Assembly: GCF_011682145.1 (NCBI RefSeq)
Contig: NZ_WHJH01000015.1
Span: 62,001-126,000 of the forward strand
Length of the DNA stretch: 64,000 nt
From: Massilia mucilaginosa
Lineage (GTDB): Bacteria > Pseudomonadota > Gammaproteobacteria > Burkholderiales > Burkholderiaceae_D
Direction: 5' to 3'
This document shows, one piece after another, positions 35,831-44,482 of the stretch. Every line of letters begins with the position of its first letter. The stretch's first letter is position 1. The position numbers and the translations under genes are program-made. The notes below the pieces were generated by a model. It saw only the letters and a list, made by a program, of their open reading frames with translations. It was not told where the DNA came from and did not search any database.

Positions 35831-37291
35831 ATGCACGCGCCCTTTTCCCTGCTCGACGCCGAAAACACCCTGGCCTCGCCGGTGCCCGTGCCGGCCGGAC
35901 GCGCCGCCCAGATGCTGGCGCTGACCATCCTCTGGCATCCCGAGCCGGCGCGCATCGGCCAGCAGTTCATCGCCCCCACGCGCGCGGCCGACATTGCCGT
36001 GAACCGCTTGGCGCCCCTGTTCGGCGCCCTGGCGGGCGACGGCGCGCCGCTCGCTCACCGCCGCATCGCGCGCGATTCGCTGCGCCTGCGCCGCCATCGC
36101 GACGATGGCGTGAGCCTGCTGCTGCCGCAAAGCCGCATGCGGGTGGAACTGAACGGCGCCATGCTGGCCGCGCCCGAGACGCGCTGCACGCCCGAACAGG
36201 TCGATTGCGGCCTGGTGATCGGCCTCGGTGGCGTGGTGCTGCTGTGCGTGCACTGGATGGACCGGCTGCCGCAGCCGAGCGCCATCGGGTCGCTGGTCGG
36301 GGTCGGCAGCGCCGCGATCCGCGTGCGCGAGCTGATCCGCCAGGTGGCCGCGACCGACCTGCCGGTGCTGCTGCTCGGTGAAGCCGGCAGCGGCAAGGAG
36401 CTGGCGGCGCAGGCGATCCACCAGGCCAGCGCGCGCTGCCGCAGCCCGATGCACACCGTGAACATGGCGACCGTCGGCGAGTCGCTGGCCGAGACCGACC
36501 TGTTCGGGGCCGGCACGGGCGCCTTCGCCAGGGCCGGCGACGGCATCGTGTTTCTCGACAAAATAGGCTGTGCGCCGCCGGTGGTGCAGGCGATGCTGCG
36601 GCGCGTGCTGCAAACGGGCGAGTACCGCCCGTCCGGCGCGCGCATGAAGGAAGCGGCGAAGGCGCGCCTGATCGCCGCCAGCGACCATGACCTGCACGAC
36701 GGCAGTTTCAACCAGGCCTTGCTGCGCCGCCTGGAAGCGCTGGTGGTGCACCTGCCGCCGCTGCGCGCGCGGCGCTGCGATATCGGCGTGCTGGCGCTGC
36801 ATTTCATGCAGGCCTGGAGCGCGCGCACCGGCAAAACCCCCGAGCTGCCGCTCGCGTTCATGAGCCAGTTGTGCAATCACGACTGGCCCGGCAATGTGCG
36901 CCAGCTCGGCAGCGTGGTGCAGCGTGCCATGAGCGCCGTCCAGGCCGGCCAGCCGCTCGATGTCGACGCGCTGGTGCCGGGTGTGGCGAACCGGCCGGCG
37001 CGCACCCGGCCCAACAGGCTGGCTCCGCAGGCGGTGCTCGACGCGCTGGAGGCCAACGGTTGGCTGATCCGCAACGCGGCGCTGGCGCTGGGCGTGTCGC
37101 GCCCGTCGATGTACAAGCTGATGGAAGCGCATCCGGCGATCCGCGAGATCGGCCAGATTGCGCCGGCCGAGATCGAGGCGGCGCTGGCAAGCCACGGCGG
37201 CGACGCCGGGCGCTGCGCCGCCGCCCTGAAGACCCCGAGCGAAGCGCTGCGGCGCTACTTGCGCGGGCGCGCCGCCGCCAACGTGTTGTGA
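35831..37291 (+). CDS. Degenerate sigma-54-activator-like AAA+ protein with FHA-like N-terminus and two Fis-type HTH motifs
   Basis: This 486-residue protein starts one base after the kdpE stop. Residues about 25-145 look FHA-like. The AAA+ core keeps Walker A (GEAGSGKE, 183-190) but the Walker B acidic Glu is Lys244 (VFLDKIG). The GAFTGA loop region is shortened to LFGAGTGAFARAGDG, so contact with sigma-54 and normal ATP hydrolysis seem lost. WPGNVRQL remains. Two Fis-like helix-turn-helix units follow (about 395-430 and 440-480). It is best read as a DNA-binding protein that no longer activates sigma-54. A link with potassium control is suggested only by position at the end of the kdp operon. 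Confidence 0.8.
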   Translation: MHAPFSLLDAENTLASPVPVPAGRAAQMLALTILWHPEPARIGQQFIAPTRAADIAVNRLAPLFGALAGDGAPLAHRRIARDSLRLRRHRDDGVSLLLPQSRMRVELNGAMLAAPETRCTPEQVDCGLVIGLGGVVLLCVHWMDRLPQPSAIGSLVGVGSAAIRVRELIRQVAATDLPVLLLGEAGSGKELAAQAIHQASARCRSPMHTVNMATVGESLAETDLFGAGTGAFARAGDGIVFLDKIGCAPPVVQAMLRRVLQTGEYRPSGARMKEAAKARLIAASDHDLHDGSFNQALLRRLEALVVHLPPLRARRCDIGVLALHFMQAWSARTGKTPELPLAFMSQLCNHDWPGNVRQLGSVVQRAMSAVQAGQPLDVDALVPGVANRPARTRPNRLAPQAVLDALEANGWLIRNAALALGVSRPSMYKLMEAHPAIREIGQIAPAEIEAALASHGGDAGRCAAALKTPSEALRRYLRGRAAANVL

Positions 37292-37317
37292 AGCGGGCGC
37301 GCCCACCAAGCGAGCGC

Positions 37318-37772
37318 ACGCCGCTGGCCTATGTGCTGCCGTTCGTGCCGACGCTGACGGCGCCGCTGGCCTGGCGGCGCTCGTAGCGCTGGCCGGCCAG
37401 CAGCTCGGCAACAAGAACATGTTCTACGCGCTCCAAATCAAGGGCCGCGTTAGCGGCATCTCCACGCGCGCCATTCCCGCCCAGGTCCGGCCGTACCGGC
37501 CGCTGGCCGAGGTGTCGAAGTCGCAGGACGTGTTCACGCACGCCGCCGTGGCGGGCGCCCTGGCCGGCATCCACAGTCCGAGCCTGAGCAAGGGGCAGCG
37601 TGCCGGGCTACCACTGGCACTTCATCCCGGACGAGCGCAGCTTCGCCGGCTGGAAGTGGAGCTGCCGCTGAACGAGGACTTTGCCAGGGCCGACCAGGAC
37701 AAGGACCGCGCCGCCGGACTGCGCAAGGTCGAGAGCGCGCAGCATGACAAGGACGGCGGGCACAAGCCCTGA
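37318..37772 (+). pseudogene. Decayed alpha-acetolactate decarboxylase gene
   Basis: Pieces of the enzyme are scattered over frames. TPLAYVLPFVPTLTAPLA is in the frame ending at 37386, and NKNMFYALQIKGRVSGI and RPYRPLAEV plus GALAGIHSP are in the frame from about 37390. GYHWHFIPDERSFAG (with two of the metal-binding His) is in a third frame from 37606, and NEDFARADQDKDRAAGL returns to the second frame. The N-terminal part is missing and the third His region (normally GGH) reads AGW. The functional enzyme converts acetolactate to acetoin. With several indels and a truncated start this is a relic, not an assembly slip. Confidence 0.7.
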
Positions 37773-37836
37773 TTCCGAAGCGCGGCATGCCGCTGGCGTA
37801 AAATAGGCTTTCTGTCAATACAATGGAACCATTGCC

Positions 37837-38520
37837 ATGCGTAAAATTGCTCTCCTGTCCGCCCTGGTCCTGGGCACCGCCTGCCTCACGTCGTCCGCCC
37901 AGACAATCGACAAAGATACCTTGCCTGGGAACTATTTCTTGAAAGGGGTGAGGGAAGTCGGTTCCGAGATATGGCTCGGCAAAAATGGCAAATTCCAGTA
38001 CATGCTCGCCTATGGCAATCTCGACCAGGGAACCGAGGGTGTCTGGGAGGTCAAGCAGGATCGTGTGGTGTTGACGTCGGTACCGGGGCCGATGTTGTTC
38101 AGGTTGGAAAAGGAAACCGATTTCACGCCAAAGAAAGAGCCGCAGCCCGGCACATGGGTCGCGGTCGTTCGCGCAGACGATTTTTATGTCAAAGAGGTCG
38201 AGGTCAAATTCGAAGCCCAGTCGGGAAAAAGTGTGACGGTGAGCGGTACCGTTCCCAAAACCGGCGAGGCGATTGCCGAGATGCCTGCCAGCGAGGTGTG
38301 GGTGCGCACCGGCTTGCGGCGCAAGGGCAGCAAGGATGAGTGGCAATGGGTGGCGGTTCCTCCAGCGCGCGCCAGCACCCGCATCGCCGGTTTCCGGCTG
38401 ACGAACCAGATCTCGGCCATGACCGGGTTCGCCTCGATGGAATTGACGGTAGGCAAGGATGGCTTGATCCCCGATGAGGCGTCGGGCCTGTCGACGGGCG
38501 TCTATAAAAAAGCGCAGTGA
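37837..38520 (+). CDS. Exported protein of unknown function
   Basis: This 227-residue protein has a clear signal peptide ending near SSAQ (residue 22). The mature region is mostly beta-rich with no known motif (GNYFLKGVREVGSEIWLGKNG; SVTVSGTVPKTGE). It begins a short run with the SUKH-like gene 12 nt downstream. I do not recognise a family. The first part resembles lipocalin-like or DUF-type beta domains, but this is weak. A role in the periplasm or at the cell surface is all that can be supported. Confidence 0.7.
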   Translation: MRKIALLSALVLGTACLTSSAQTIDKDTLPGNYFLKGVREVGSEIWLGKNGKFQYMLAYGNLDQGTEGVWEVKQDRVVLTSVPGPMLFRLEKETDFTPKKEPQPGTWVAVVRADDFYVKEVEVKFEAQSGKSVTVSGTVPKTGEAIAEMPASEVWVRTGLRRKGSKDEWQWVAVPPARASTRIAGFRLTNQISAMTGFASMELTVGKDGLIPDEASGLSTGVYKKAQ

Positions 38521-38532
38521 AAGACGCGAGCC

Positions 38533-38982
38533 ATGGATAGCATCGACCTGTTGAAGACGCGCTGGGAAGCGCAAGGTATCGCGCTGCTGCCGGGTGAGTC
38601 CGCGCTGAAGGTGCACATGGCGTTTGCCAGCGCCGGCGCCACGCCCGCCGCGGACGTGCTGGCCCTGTACCGCAAGCTCGGCGGCATGGATGATATGGAC
38701 AATGCGTTCTTTCGCCTGTGGCCGCTGGACGAAGTTATCAAGCAAAACGTCAAGCGCTCCGCCGCCGGAGTGCAGTTTTCCGACTACATGATAAGTTGCT
38801 GGAATTTCACGGTCAAGGCGGTCGATGACACGCGCAGTGAAGTCTACATCGACTACTGCGACGATGCGCAGGAGCCGCTGCTTGTCGCCGGCAGCCTGGC
38901 CGAATTTTTCGACATCTGCGCCTCCGCGGAAGCGTCCCGCGTGCTCAATCCCGATTACGTCAAGCTCAACAGAGCCTCTTGA
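38533..38982 (+). CDS. SMI1/KNR4 (SUKH)-like protein
   Basis: The 149-residue cytoplasmic protein resembles the SUKH superfamily. It has a long N-terminal helix pair, then DVLALYRKLGGMDDM, RLWPLDEVIKQN and a late YIDYCDD...AGSLAEFFD segment like the typical C-terminal strand-helix. Many SUKH proteins are immunity proteins against contact-dependent toxins. No toxin gene is adjacent; the preceding gene encodes an exported protein of unknown function 12 nt upstream, which could be its partner. Function is inferred from fold resemblance only. Confidence 0.7.
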   Translation: MDSIDLLKTRWEAQGIALLPGESALKVHMAFASAGATPAADVLALYRKLGGMDDMDNAFFRLWPLDEVIKQNVKRSAAGVQFSDYMISCWNFTVKAVDDTRSEVYIDYCDDAQEPLLVAGSLAEFFDICASAEASRVLNPDYVKLNRAS

Positions 38983-39072
38983 GCGTGGATCTGCCGCACA
39001 GGCGCGGTTATGCGCTCATTGTGCAGATCCATGTACAATCGAGCCGGTTTGCATATTCAAGGGTGAACGGCA

Positions 39073-39978
39073 GTGGATCAATTGTTGGCAATGCGCGCCT
39101 TTGTCCGGGTGGTCGAGACCGGCTCTTTCAGCCGCACCGCCGACCAGCTGGCGCTGCCGCGCTCGACCGTCAGCAAGCTGGTCACCGATCTTGAAAAGCA
39201 TCTCGGCATCAAGCTGATGCAGCGCACCACGCGCGCGGTCGCCGCCACGGCGGACGGGCTGGAATACTATCGCCACGCGCTGCGGCTGGTGGCCGAAGTG
39301 GACGATATCGATAACGCCGCGCGCGGTAAGACCCTGAAACCCGGCGGGCATCTGCGCATCGATGCGCCGGCCTCGTTCGCGAACTGCCTGCTGATCCCGG
39401 CGCTGCCCGATTTCCAGCGCGCCTATCCGGATGTCACCATCGCCCTCGGCATTAGCGACCGCCACGTCAATATCGTGGGCGAGGGCGTCGACTGCGTGAT
39501 CCGGGCCGGCCGCCTCGATGACACCAGCATGATCGGCCGCAAACTGGCCGATCTCGATTACGTCACCTGCGCGACGCCGGCGTATCTGGCGCGCATGGGC
39601 ACGCCGTCCACTCCGCACGAGCTGCAGGCCAGGCATGTGCAGGCCGCGTACTTCTTTGGCGCGAGCGGCAAGCCGGAGCCGCTCATTTTCGAACGGGGCG
39701 GCGAGCGCGTCGAGATGCATCGCAGCGTGTTTTCGACCAACGACGGCAATGGGCTCAAGGAGATGCTGGTCGCCGGCCTGGGCGTGGGCCAGCATTTCAG
39801 GCGCATCGTGCAGCCGTATCTGGATGCGGGGCAGCTGGTTCCCCTGCTGGAGGACTGGTCGCGCCCCGCCTTCCCTTTGCATGTGATCTACCCGCCCAAC
39901 CGGCACCAGAGCGCCAGGCTGAAGGTGTTTATCGACTGGGTGATGCGCACCTTCGGCGACGCGCCGCGCACGCCCTAA
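39073..39978 (+). CDS. LysR-family transcriptional regulator
   Basis: The 301-residue protein starts with GTG behind AAGGG. The N-terminal winged helix (MRAFVRVVETGSFSRTADQL, then LPRSTVSKLVTDLEKHLG) and LysR-substrate domain are clear, with the RTTRAVAATADG junction common in the CrgA/DmlR-like subgroup. It converges on a RidA-family gene, with 18 nt between stops, so it does not obviously drive it. Its target and effector cannot be named. Confidence 0.92.
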   Translation: MDQLLAMRAFVRVVETGSFSRTADQLALPRSTVSKLVTDLEKHLGIKLMQRTTRAVAATADGLEYYRHALRLVAEVDDIDNAARGKTLKPGGHLRIDAPASFANCLLIPALPDFQRAYPDVTIALGISDRHVNIVGEGVDCVIRAGRLDDTSMIGRKLADLDYVTCATPAYLARMGTPSTPHELQARHVQAAYFFGASGKPEPLIFERGGERVEMHRSVFSTNDGNGLKEMLVAGLGVGQHFRRIVQPYLDAGQLVPLLEDWSRPAFPLHVIYPPNRHQSARLKVFIDWVMRTFGDAPRTP

Positions 39979-39996
39979 CCCGGCCCGCCGCGTCAA

Positions 39997-40398
39997 TCAG
40001 GGAACGATGGCGCTGACGCGGATTTCCACGCGCATGGCCGGGTCGCCCAGCGCGGCCACGCCGAGCGAGGTCCAGATCGGCGCCTGGGCCGGCATGTACT
40101 GGCGGAACAGCTTGACCATCGTCTCGTTCACGCCCGGCCCGAAGCCGCCCGCGTGGTACGAATTGACGTGCACCACATGCTCCCAGCCGGCGCCCGCCGC
40201 CGCCAGGGTGCGGGTCAGGTTATCGAAGGCTTGCGCGATTTCGTCTTCCAGCAGGGCCGGAAACTGCCAGTCGTCGCTCCAGCCGCCCTGGCCCGAGGTG
40301 TCGATGCGCTTGCCGATCTTGACCGCTTGCGCGTAGTGCATATTGGCCAGCTGGCGCTCGCCGTAACCGGGCGTGACGAAAAATTCGGGCTTGTTCAT
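39997..40398 (-). CDS. RidA/YjgF-family enamine/imine deaminase-like protein
   Basis: The 133-residue protein starts at 40398 with GGAA upstream; a longer frame to 40524 adds an unlikely leader. It carries family features: DTSGQGGW, a central SYHAGGFGP region and the C-terminal RVEIRVSAIV, where the Arg would contact the substrate carboxylate. RidA-type proteins hydrolyse reactive enamines from PLP enzymes. The sequence is of a divergent subgroup (FxxPGYGERQL start), so a different small-molecule role is possible. Confidence 0.85.
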   Translation of the reverse strand: MNKPEFFVTPGYGERQLANMHYAQAVKIGKRIDTSGQGGWSDDWQFPALLEDEIAQAFDNLTRTLAAAGAGWEHVVHVNSYHAGGFGPGVNETMVKLFRQYMPAQAPIWTSLGVAALGDPAMRVEIRVSAIVP

Positions 40399-40616
40399 GG
40401 TGTTCCTTGGTTCGGTGGAGGGATGGCGGCTGGTGCTCTGCATCAAGCCGGCAATCATCTTATTGGATTCAAAGCGCGAACAAAATACGCGATTCATGCC
40501 ATCACTATCCACCATCGCGCACAATCCAAATGCAGGTAGAAAGTTTCTGTTAAGCTAGATAAACGAGTTGCAATTGGGGCAACGTTGGCAGCGGCCAAGC
40601 TGAGAGGAGAAATACA

Positions 40617-41357
40617 GTGGCAGACATCGACCATGTCCTGATCGTGGATGACGACCGCGACATTCGCGAGCTGGTCAAGGCCTACCTCGAAAAACAGGGA
40701 CTGAGTTGCACCGCGGTGGAAGACGGCCGCGCGATGCGCTTGGCGCTGCAACGGGCCACGCCCGACGTCATCGTGCTCGACCTCATGCTGCCCGGCGACG
40801 ACGGGCTGGCCCTGTGCCGCGAGATCCGCTCCGGCAAGCAGCGCGCCATTCCGATCCTGATGCTCACCGCGCGCGACGATGAAACCGACCGCATCGTCGG
40901 CCTGGAGCTGGGCGCCGACGACTACATGTCCAAGCCGTTCGCGGCGCGCGAACTGCTGGCGCGCATCCGCGCCGTGCTGCGCCGCACGCGCATGCTGCCG
41001 CCCAACATGCAGGCGAGCGAAACGGCGTCCCTGATCGGCTTCGGCGCCTGGCGCCTCGACCTCGTGGCGCGCCATCTGCTGGCCGAGGACGATGTCGCGG
41101 TCGCGCTGAGCAGCGCCGAATACCGGCTGCTGCGGGTCTTCCTCGACCATCCGCAACGGGTCCTCACGCGCGATCAACTGCTGGAACTGACCCATGGCCA
41201 CGATGCGCAGGCCTTCGACCGCTCGATCGACATCCTGGTCAGCCGCCTGCGCCAGCGCCTGCGCGACGACCCGCGCGAGCCGCGCTACATCAAGACGCTG
41301 CGCAGCGAAGGGTATGTGCTGTCCTGCCCCGTCACGCCACTGGCGGGTACGGCGTGA
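40617..41357 (+). CDS. OmpR-family response regulator
   Basis: The 246-residue protein starts with GTG after GAGAGGAG. The receiver domain has D11-D13, phosphoacceptor D55 in VIVLDLMLPG and the KPF lysine. A winged helix follows, with SSAEYRLLRVF and a terminal TLRSEGYVL. It most resembles OmpR-like regulators. It is coupled to the sensor kinase gene by a 4-nt overlap. No target or signal is evident; the 218 nt upstream (40399-40616) hold only the divergent promoter region. Confidence 0.93.
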   Translation: MADIDHVLIVDDDRDIRELVKAYLEKQGLSCTAVEDGRAMRLALQRATPDVIVLDLMLPGDDGLALCREIRSGKQRAIPILMLTARDDETDRIVGLELGADDYMSKPFAARELLARIRAVLRRTRMLPPNMQASETASLIGFGAWRLDLVARHLLAEDDVAVALSSAEYRLLRVFLDHPQRVLTRDQLLELTHGHDAQAFDRSIDILVSRLRQRLRDDPREPRYIKTLRSEGYVLSCPVTPLAGTA

Positions 41358-42709
41358 AACGCCTCGCCGCGCGCCTGCGCGCACTGGCGCCGGACAGCCT
41401 GTTCGCGCGCCTGACCCTGATTTTGCTGGCGGGACTGGCAGCGGCCCAGTTTCTCTCCGCGATGCTGACTATCGAAGAACGCAACGACGCCAGCATGGGC
41501 GCGATGATCGATTATGTCGAAGTCGACCTGCGCACCGCCGTCGCCCTGCTCGACCGCCTGCCGCACGACGAGCGCGCGGCCTGGCTGCCACGCCTCCAGC
41601 GCGGCGGTTACCGCTATGCGCTTGGCGCCGGCGAGGCCGGCCCGCCGGTGACGGCGCCGCACTCGCTGCGCCTGCTCGCTTCGGTCAGGCGCGCGCTCAC
41701 GCCCGGCCATGCCTTCAACGCGAACGCGCTCGCCGGCGATGCCGAACGCTTCCAGGTGCATGTGCCGCTGGCTGACGGGCAGCCGCTGACGGTCGACTTC
41801 CGTCCGCGCCGCGGCCTGCCGCTGTCGGAGCGCCTGCCCTACATGCTGGCGGCGCAGCTGGCGCTGGTGGCGCTGGCCTGCTGGCTGGCGGTGCGGCTGG
41901 CCATTCGCCCCCTGCGCACGCTGGCGCAGGCGGCCGACGCGCTCGGGCCCGACCTGCGCCCGGTGCGCATGCCCGAACAAGGCCCGTCCGAAGTGGTGGC
42001 GGCCGCGCGCGCCTTCAACGCCATGCAGCAGCGCATTGCCGCCTACGTCGACGAACGGCTGCGCATCCTGGCGGCGATCTCGCACGACTTGCAGACGCCG
42101 ATCACGCGCATGCGCCTGCGCGTCGACCTGATGGACGAATCGCCGCAGCAGCAACGCCTGATCGACGATCTCCAGCACCTCGAAGACCTGGCGCGCCAGG
42201 GAATCGGCTATGCGCGCGCCATGCACGGCCAGCTGGAAGCGGCGCGCGCGATCGACCCCAACGACCTGCTCGACGCCATGGCGCTCGACTACCGCGACAG
42301 CGGCGCCGATGTGGCCTATGCCAGCGCGGGCGGCGCGCCGGTGCTCACTCCTTTCTGCACGCGTCCGGGCGCCTTGCGCCGCGTCGTCACCAACCTGGTC
42401 GACAACGGCTTGAAGTATGCAAGCGAGGTGCGGATCGAGATGGAACGCGCGGCGCCGGAGCTCATCACGATCCGGGTGCTCGACCGCGGGCCGGGCATCC
42501 CCGAGGCGGCGCTGGAGCAGGTCTTCGAGCCGTTCTACCGCTTAGAGAGCTCGCGCAACCGCGACACCGGCGGCACCGGCCTGGGGCTCGCCATCGCGCG
42601 CCAGCTGGCACTCACGCTCGGCGGCGGCCTGACCCTGCACAACCGGCCCGGCGGCGGGCTGGAAGCGCGGCTGGTGCTGCGCGCGGTTCAGCCGAAAGTG
42701 AACGCGTAG
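41354..42709 (+). CDS. Sensor histidine kinase, EnvZ-like
   Basis: The 451-residue inner-membrane kinase starts with GTG overlapping the regulator stop (GTGA). Two membrane helices (about 20-40 and 155-180) flank a small periplasmic domain of about 115 residues. HAMP (RPLRTLAQAADALG), a dimerisation helix with H244 in ISHDLQTPI, and ATP boxes (VDNGLKYA, DRGPGIP, GTGLGLAI) follow. Its 3' end overlaps the convergent thioredoxin-like gene by 22 nt. The signal it senses is unknown. Confidence 0.93.
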   Translation: MKRLAARLRALAPDSLFARLTLILLAGLAAAQFLSAMLTIEERNDASMGAMIDYVEVDLRTAVALLDRLPHDERAAWLPRLQRGGYRYALGAGEAGPPVTAPHSLRLLASVRRALTPGHAFNANALAGDAERFQVHVPLADGQPLTVDFRPRRGLPLSERLPYMLAAQLALVALACWLAVRLAIRPLRTLAQAADALGPDLRPVRMPEQGPSEVVAAARAFNAMQQRIAAYVDERLRILAAISHDLQTPITRMRLRVDLMDESPQQQRLIDDLQHLEDLARQGIGYARAMHGQLEAARAIDPNDLLDAMALDYRDSGADVAYASAGGAPVLTPFCTRPGALRRVVTNLVDNGLKYASEVRIEMERAAPELITIRVLDRGPGIPEAALEQVFEPFYRLESSRNRDTGGTGLGLAIARQLALTLGGGLTLHNRPGGGLEARLVLRAVQPKVNA

Positions 42710-43758
42710 ACCTCGGCGCCGCTGTCGAGAAAACGAATCTCCACGCGCCGCTGTTCGACCGAACCTGACTGCCTGACCAGCTGATACAGGCGCGTGGCCG
42801 TGACCATGCCGTTGCCGTCGACATCAATGTCGGCGCCGTGGTCCGCACCCGGCGCGCGGCCATCGACGCTGACCTTGATGCGCACCGGACGCCCGCCCTG
42901 GCCGGGTCCCATCACCAAATGCAGGTCGCGCGCCCGGAACTTGTGCGCGATGGCGCCGCCCGCCAGTTCGGCCCGTGCCGCTTCGGCGTGCACGGTCCAG
43001 CGTCCCGACAGCCCCCACTGGTTCAGGCCAAGCTGGCCCACCGAATACTGGTGCGCCACGTCGCTGCGCACGCCTTCGGGCGAATTGAAGCCGGTCGCCT
43101 GGCGATAGCCGACGTAGGTCTCGGCCGAATCGAGTTCGCGCAGGTCGGGCGCCATCTGCTCCGCCGGCTTTGGCGGATCGACCAGCGCGGCATCGACCGG
43201 CGCCCCGCGCGCCTCCGCCAGCAACGACTGCATCGCCCGTTCCAGCTTGTCGTAGCCGCCTTCGCCCACCTGGCGGTAGCGGATCTTGCCGTTGGCGTCG
43301 ACCAGATACCACGCGGGCCAGGCGTTGTTGCCCCAGGCCTGCCAGAGGCGGTGGTCGCTGTCGAGCGCCACCGGAAAATCGATCTTGAAACGGCTCACGG
43401 CGGCGCTGACGTTGGTCAGGTCTTTTTCGAACTTGAACTCGGGCGAATGCACCCCGACCACCGTCAGGCCCTGGGCCCGGTACTTGTCGGCCCAGGCCCG
43501 CACGTACGGCACCGTGCGGATGCAGTTGATGCAGGAGTAGGTCCAGAAATCGACCAGCACCACCTTGCCGCGCAGTTGCGCGGGCGTCAGCGGCGCGCTG
43601 TTGAACCAGGTGGTCGCGCCGTCGAAGCCGGGCATGCTGGCCTGCACCGGCAGGCTGCTGCGGTAAGGACTGGCGGCGCTGCTGCCGGACGACATCGACA
43701 AGGCGGCCACGCCGAGGACGGCGACGCATCCGAGTGCGGCGATGGAATAGCGCTTCAT
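42688..43758 (-). CDS. Exported thioredoxin-like protein with DipZ-type C-terminal domain
   Basis: From the ATG at 43758 the protein has 356 residues; a start at 43782 would add eight residues. A signal or anchor helix is at about 5-25. The thioredoxin domain (about 35-180) has the redox pair CINC in FWTYSCINCIRTVP and resembles TlpA/DipZ proteins. The remaining part (about 210-355, ETYVGYRQATGF onward) matches the carbohydrate-binding-like C-terminal domain of DipZ, here without the CcdA membrane domain. It should act in periplasmic thiol reduction. It follows the cupin gene by 20 nt in the same direction. Confidence 0.85.
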   Translation of the reverse strand: MKRYSIAALGCVAVLGVAALSMSSGSSAASPYRSSLPVQASMPGFDGATTWFNSAPLTPAQLRGKVVLVDFWTYSCINCIRTVPYVRAWADKYRAQGLTVVGVHSPEFKFEKDLTNVSAAVSRFKIDFPVALDSDHRLWQAWGNNAWPAWYLVDANGKIRYRQVGEGGYDKLERAMQSLLAEARGAPVDAALVDPPKPAEQMAPDLRELDSAETYVGYRQATGFNSPEGVRSDVAHQYSVGQLGLNQWGLSGRWTVHAEAARAELAGGAIAHKFRARDLHLVMGPGQGGRPVRIKVSVDGRAPGADHGADIDVDGNGMVTATRLYQLVRQSGSVEQRRVEIRFLDSGAEVYAFTFG

Positions 43759-43778
43759 GGCGGCTCCCTTGATCAATC

Positions 43779-44210
43779 TCATTTTGCGAGAACGAAGACG
43801 GGCTTGTTCTTTTCAACCAGATAGGTCGCCAGTTCCGCGCTGTTACCGGTCGAGACATTCTTGGCCGAGTGCGCCGCGCCGGCCGGAATGTACAGGGACT
43901 CGCCGGCATTGAGGCGGATGGTCTTTCCGTTCATTTCATATTCGACCGTGCCTTCGAGGACGTAGGCGATTTCCACGCCGGGGTGCACGTGTTTCGGGGC
44001 CGCAGCGCCCGGTGCGAAATCGACGCGCACCTGGATCGCCTCGCGCTTGCCGTCGAAGTCGTGGCGGACCGATTCGGTGCGGGCGAGGCCCTTGGCGTCG
44101 AACTGCTGCGCGCCGGCCGCCGTCGACAACAAGCCGGCGCCCGCCATGAGCATGGCGCAGGCCGCGTTGCGTACGAACGATGGACGGATGTGCTTGTGGA
44201 TGGCGTTCAT
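43779..44210 (-). CDS. Exported cupin-domain protein
   Basis: From the ATG at 44210 (AAGGAGA upstream) the protein has 143 residues with a signal peptide ending near GAQ (residue 36). The cupin core is PKHVHPGVEIAYVLEGTVEY followed by SLYIPAGAAHSAKN, supplying two of the usual metal ligands in each motif. Such single-domain cupins may bind metals or be enzymes or sensors. Together with the thioredoxin-like gene it forms a two-gene exported operon, hinting at oxidative-stress defence, but no substrate is known. The 272 nt upstream (44211-44482) contain no recognisable gene. Confidence 0.85.
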   Translation of the reverse strand: MNAIHKHIRPSFVRNAACAMLMAGAGLLSTAAGAQQFDAKGLARTESVRHDFDGKREAIQVRVDFAPGAAAPKHVHPGVEIAYVLEGTVEYEMNGKTIRLNAGESLYIPAGAAHSAKNVSTGNSAELATYLVEKNKPVFVLAK

Positions 44211-44482
44211 GGTGATTCTCCTTTGAGTTTGCCGATGCGCACCAGGCCAGGGTGGCTTGCTGCGTCGACAGGAACCATTAGACCTTTTCGGTGTTTCCGC
44301 CCGATGTCGGGAAAGGGCCCCAGATCGCGCTCTGCGTGTCCAAAGCGGCACTGGAAACAATCCGACACAAATCCATGGGTGATTCATGTGTTTTTGATCA
44401 TTGTAATTTCTATGAGGTAATTATGCTGTCATAGTCCGCGTGCATGATGTCCCTGCAAATTCGCAAGTTGTGTGAGACATCC

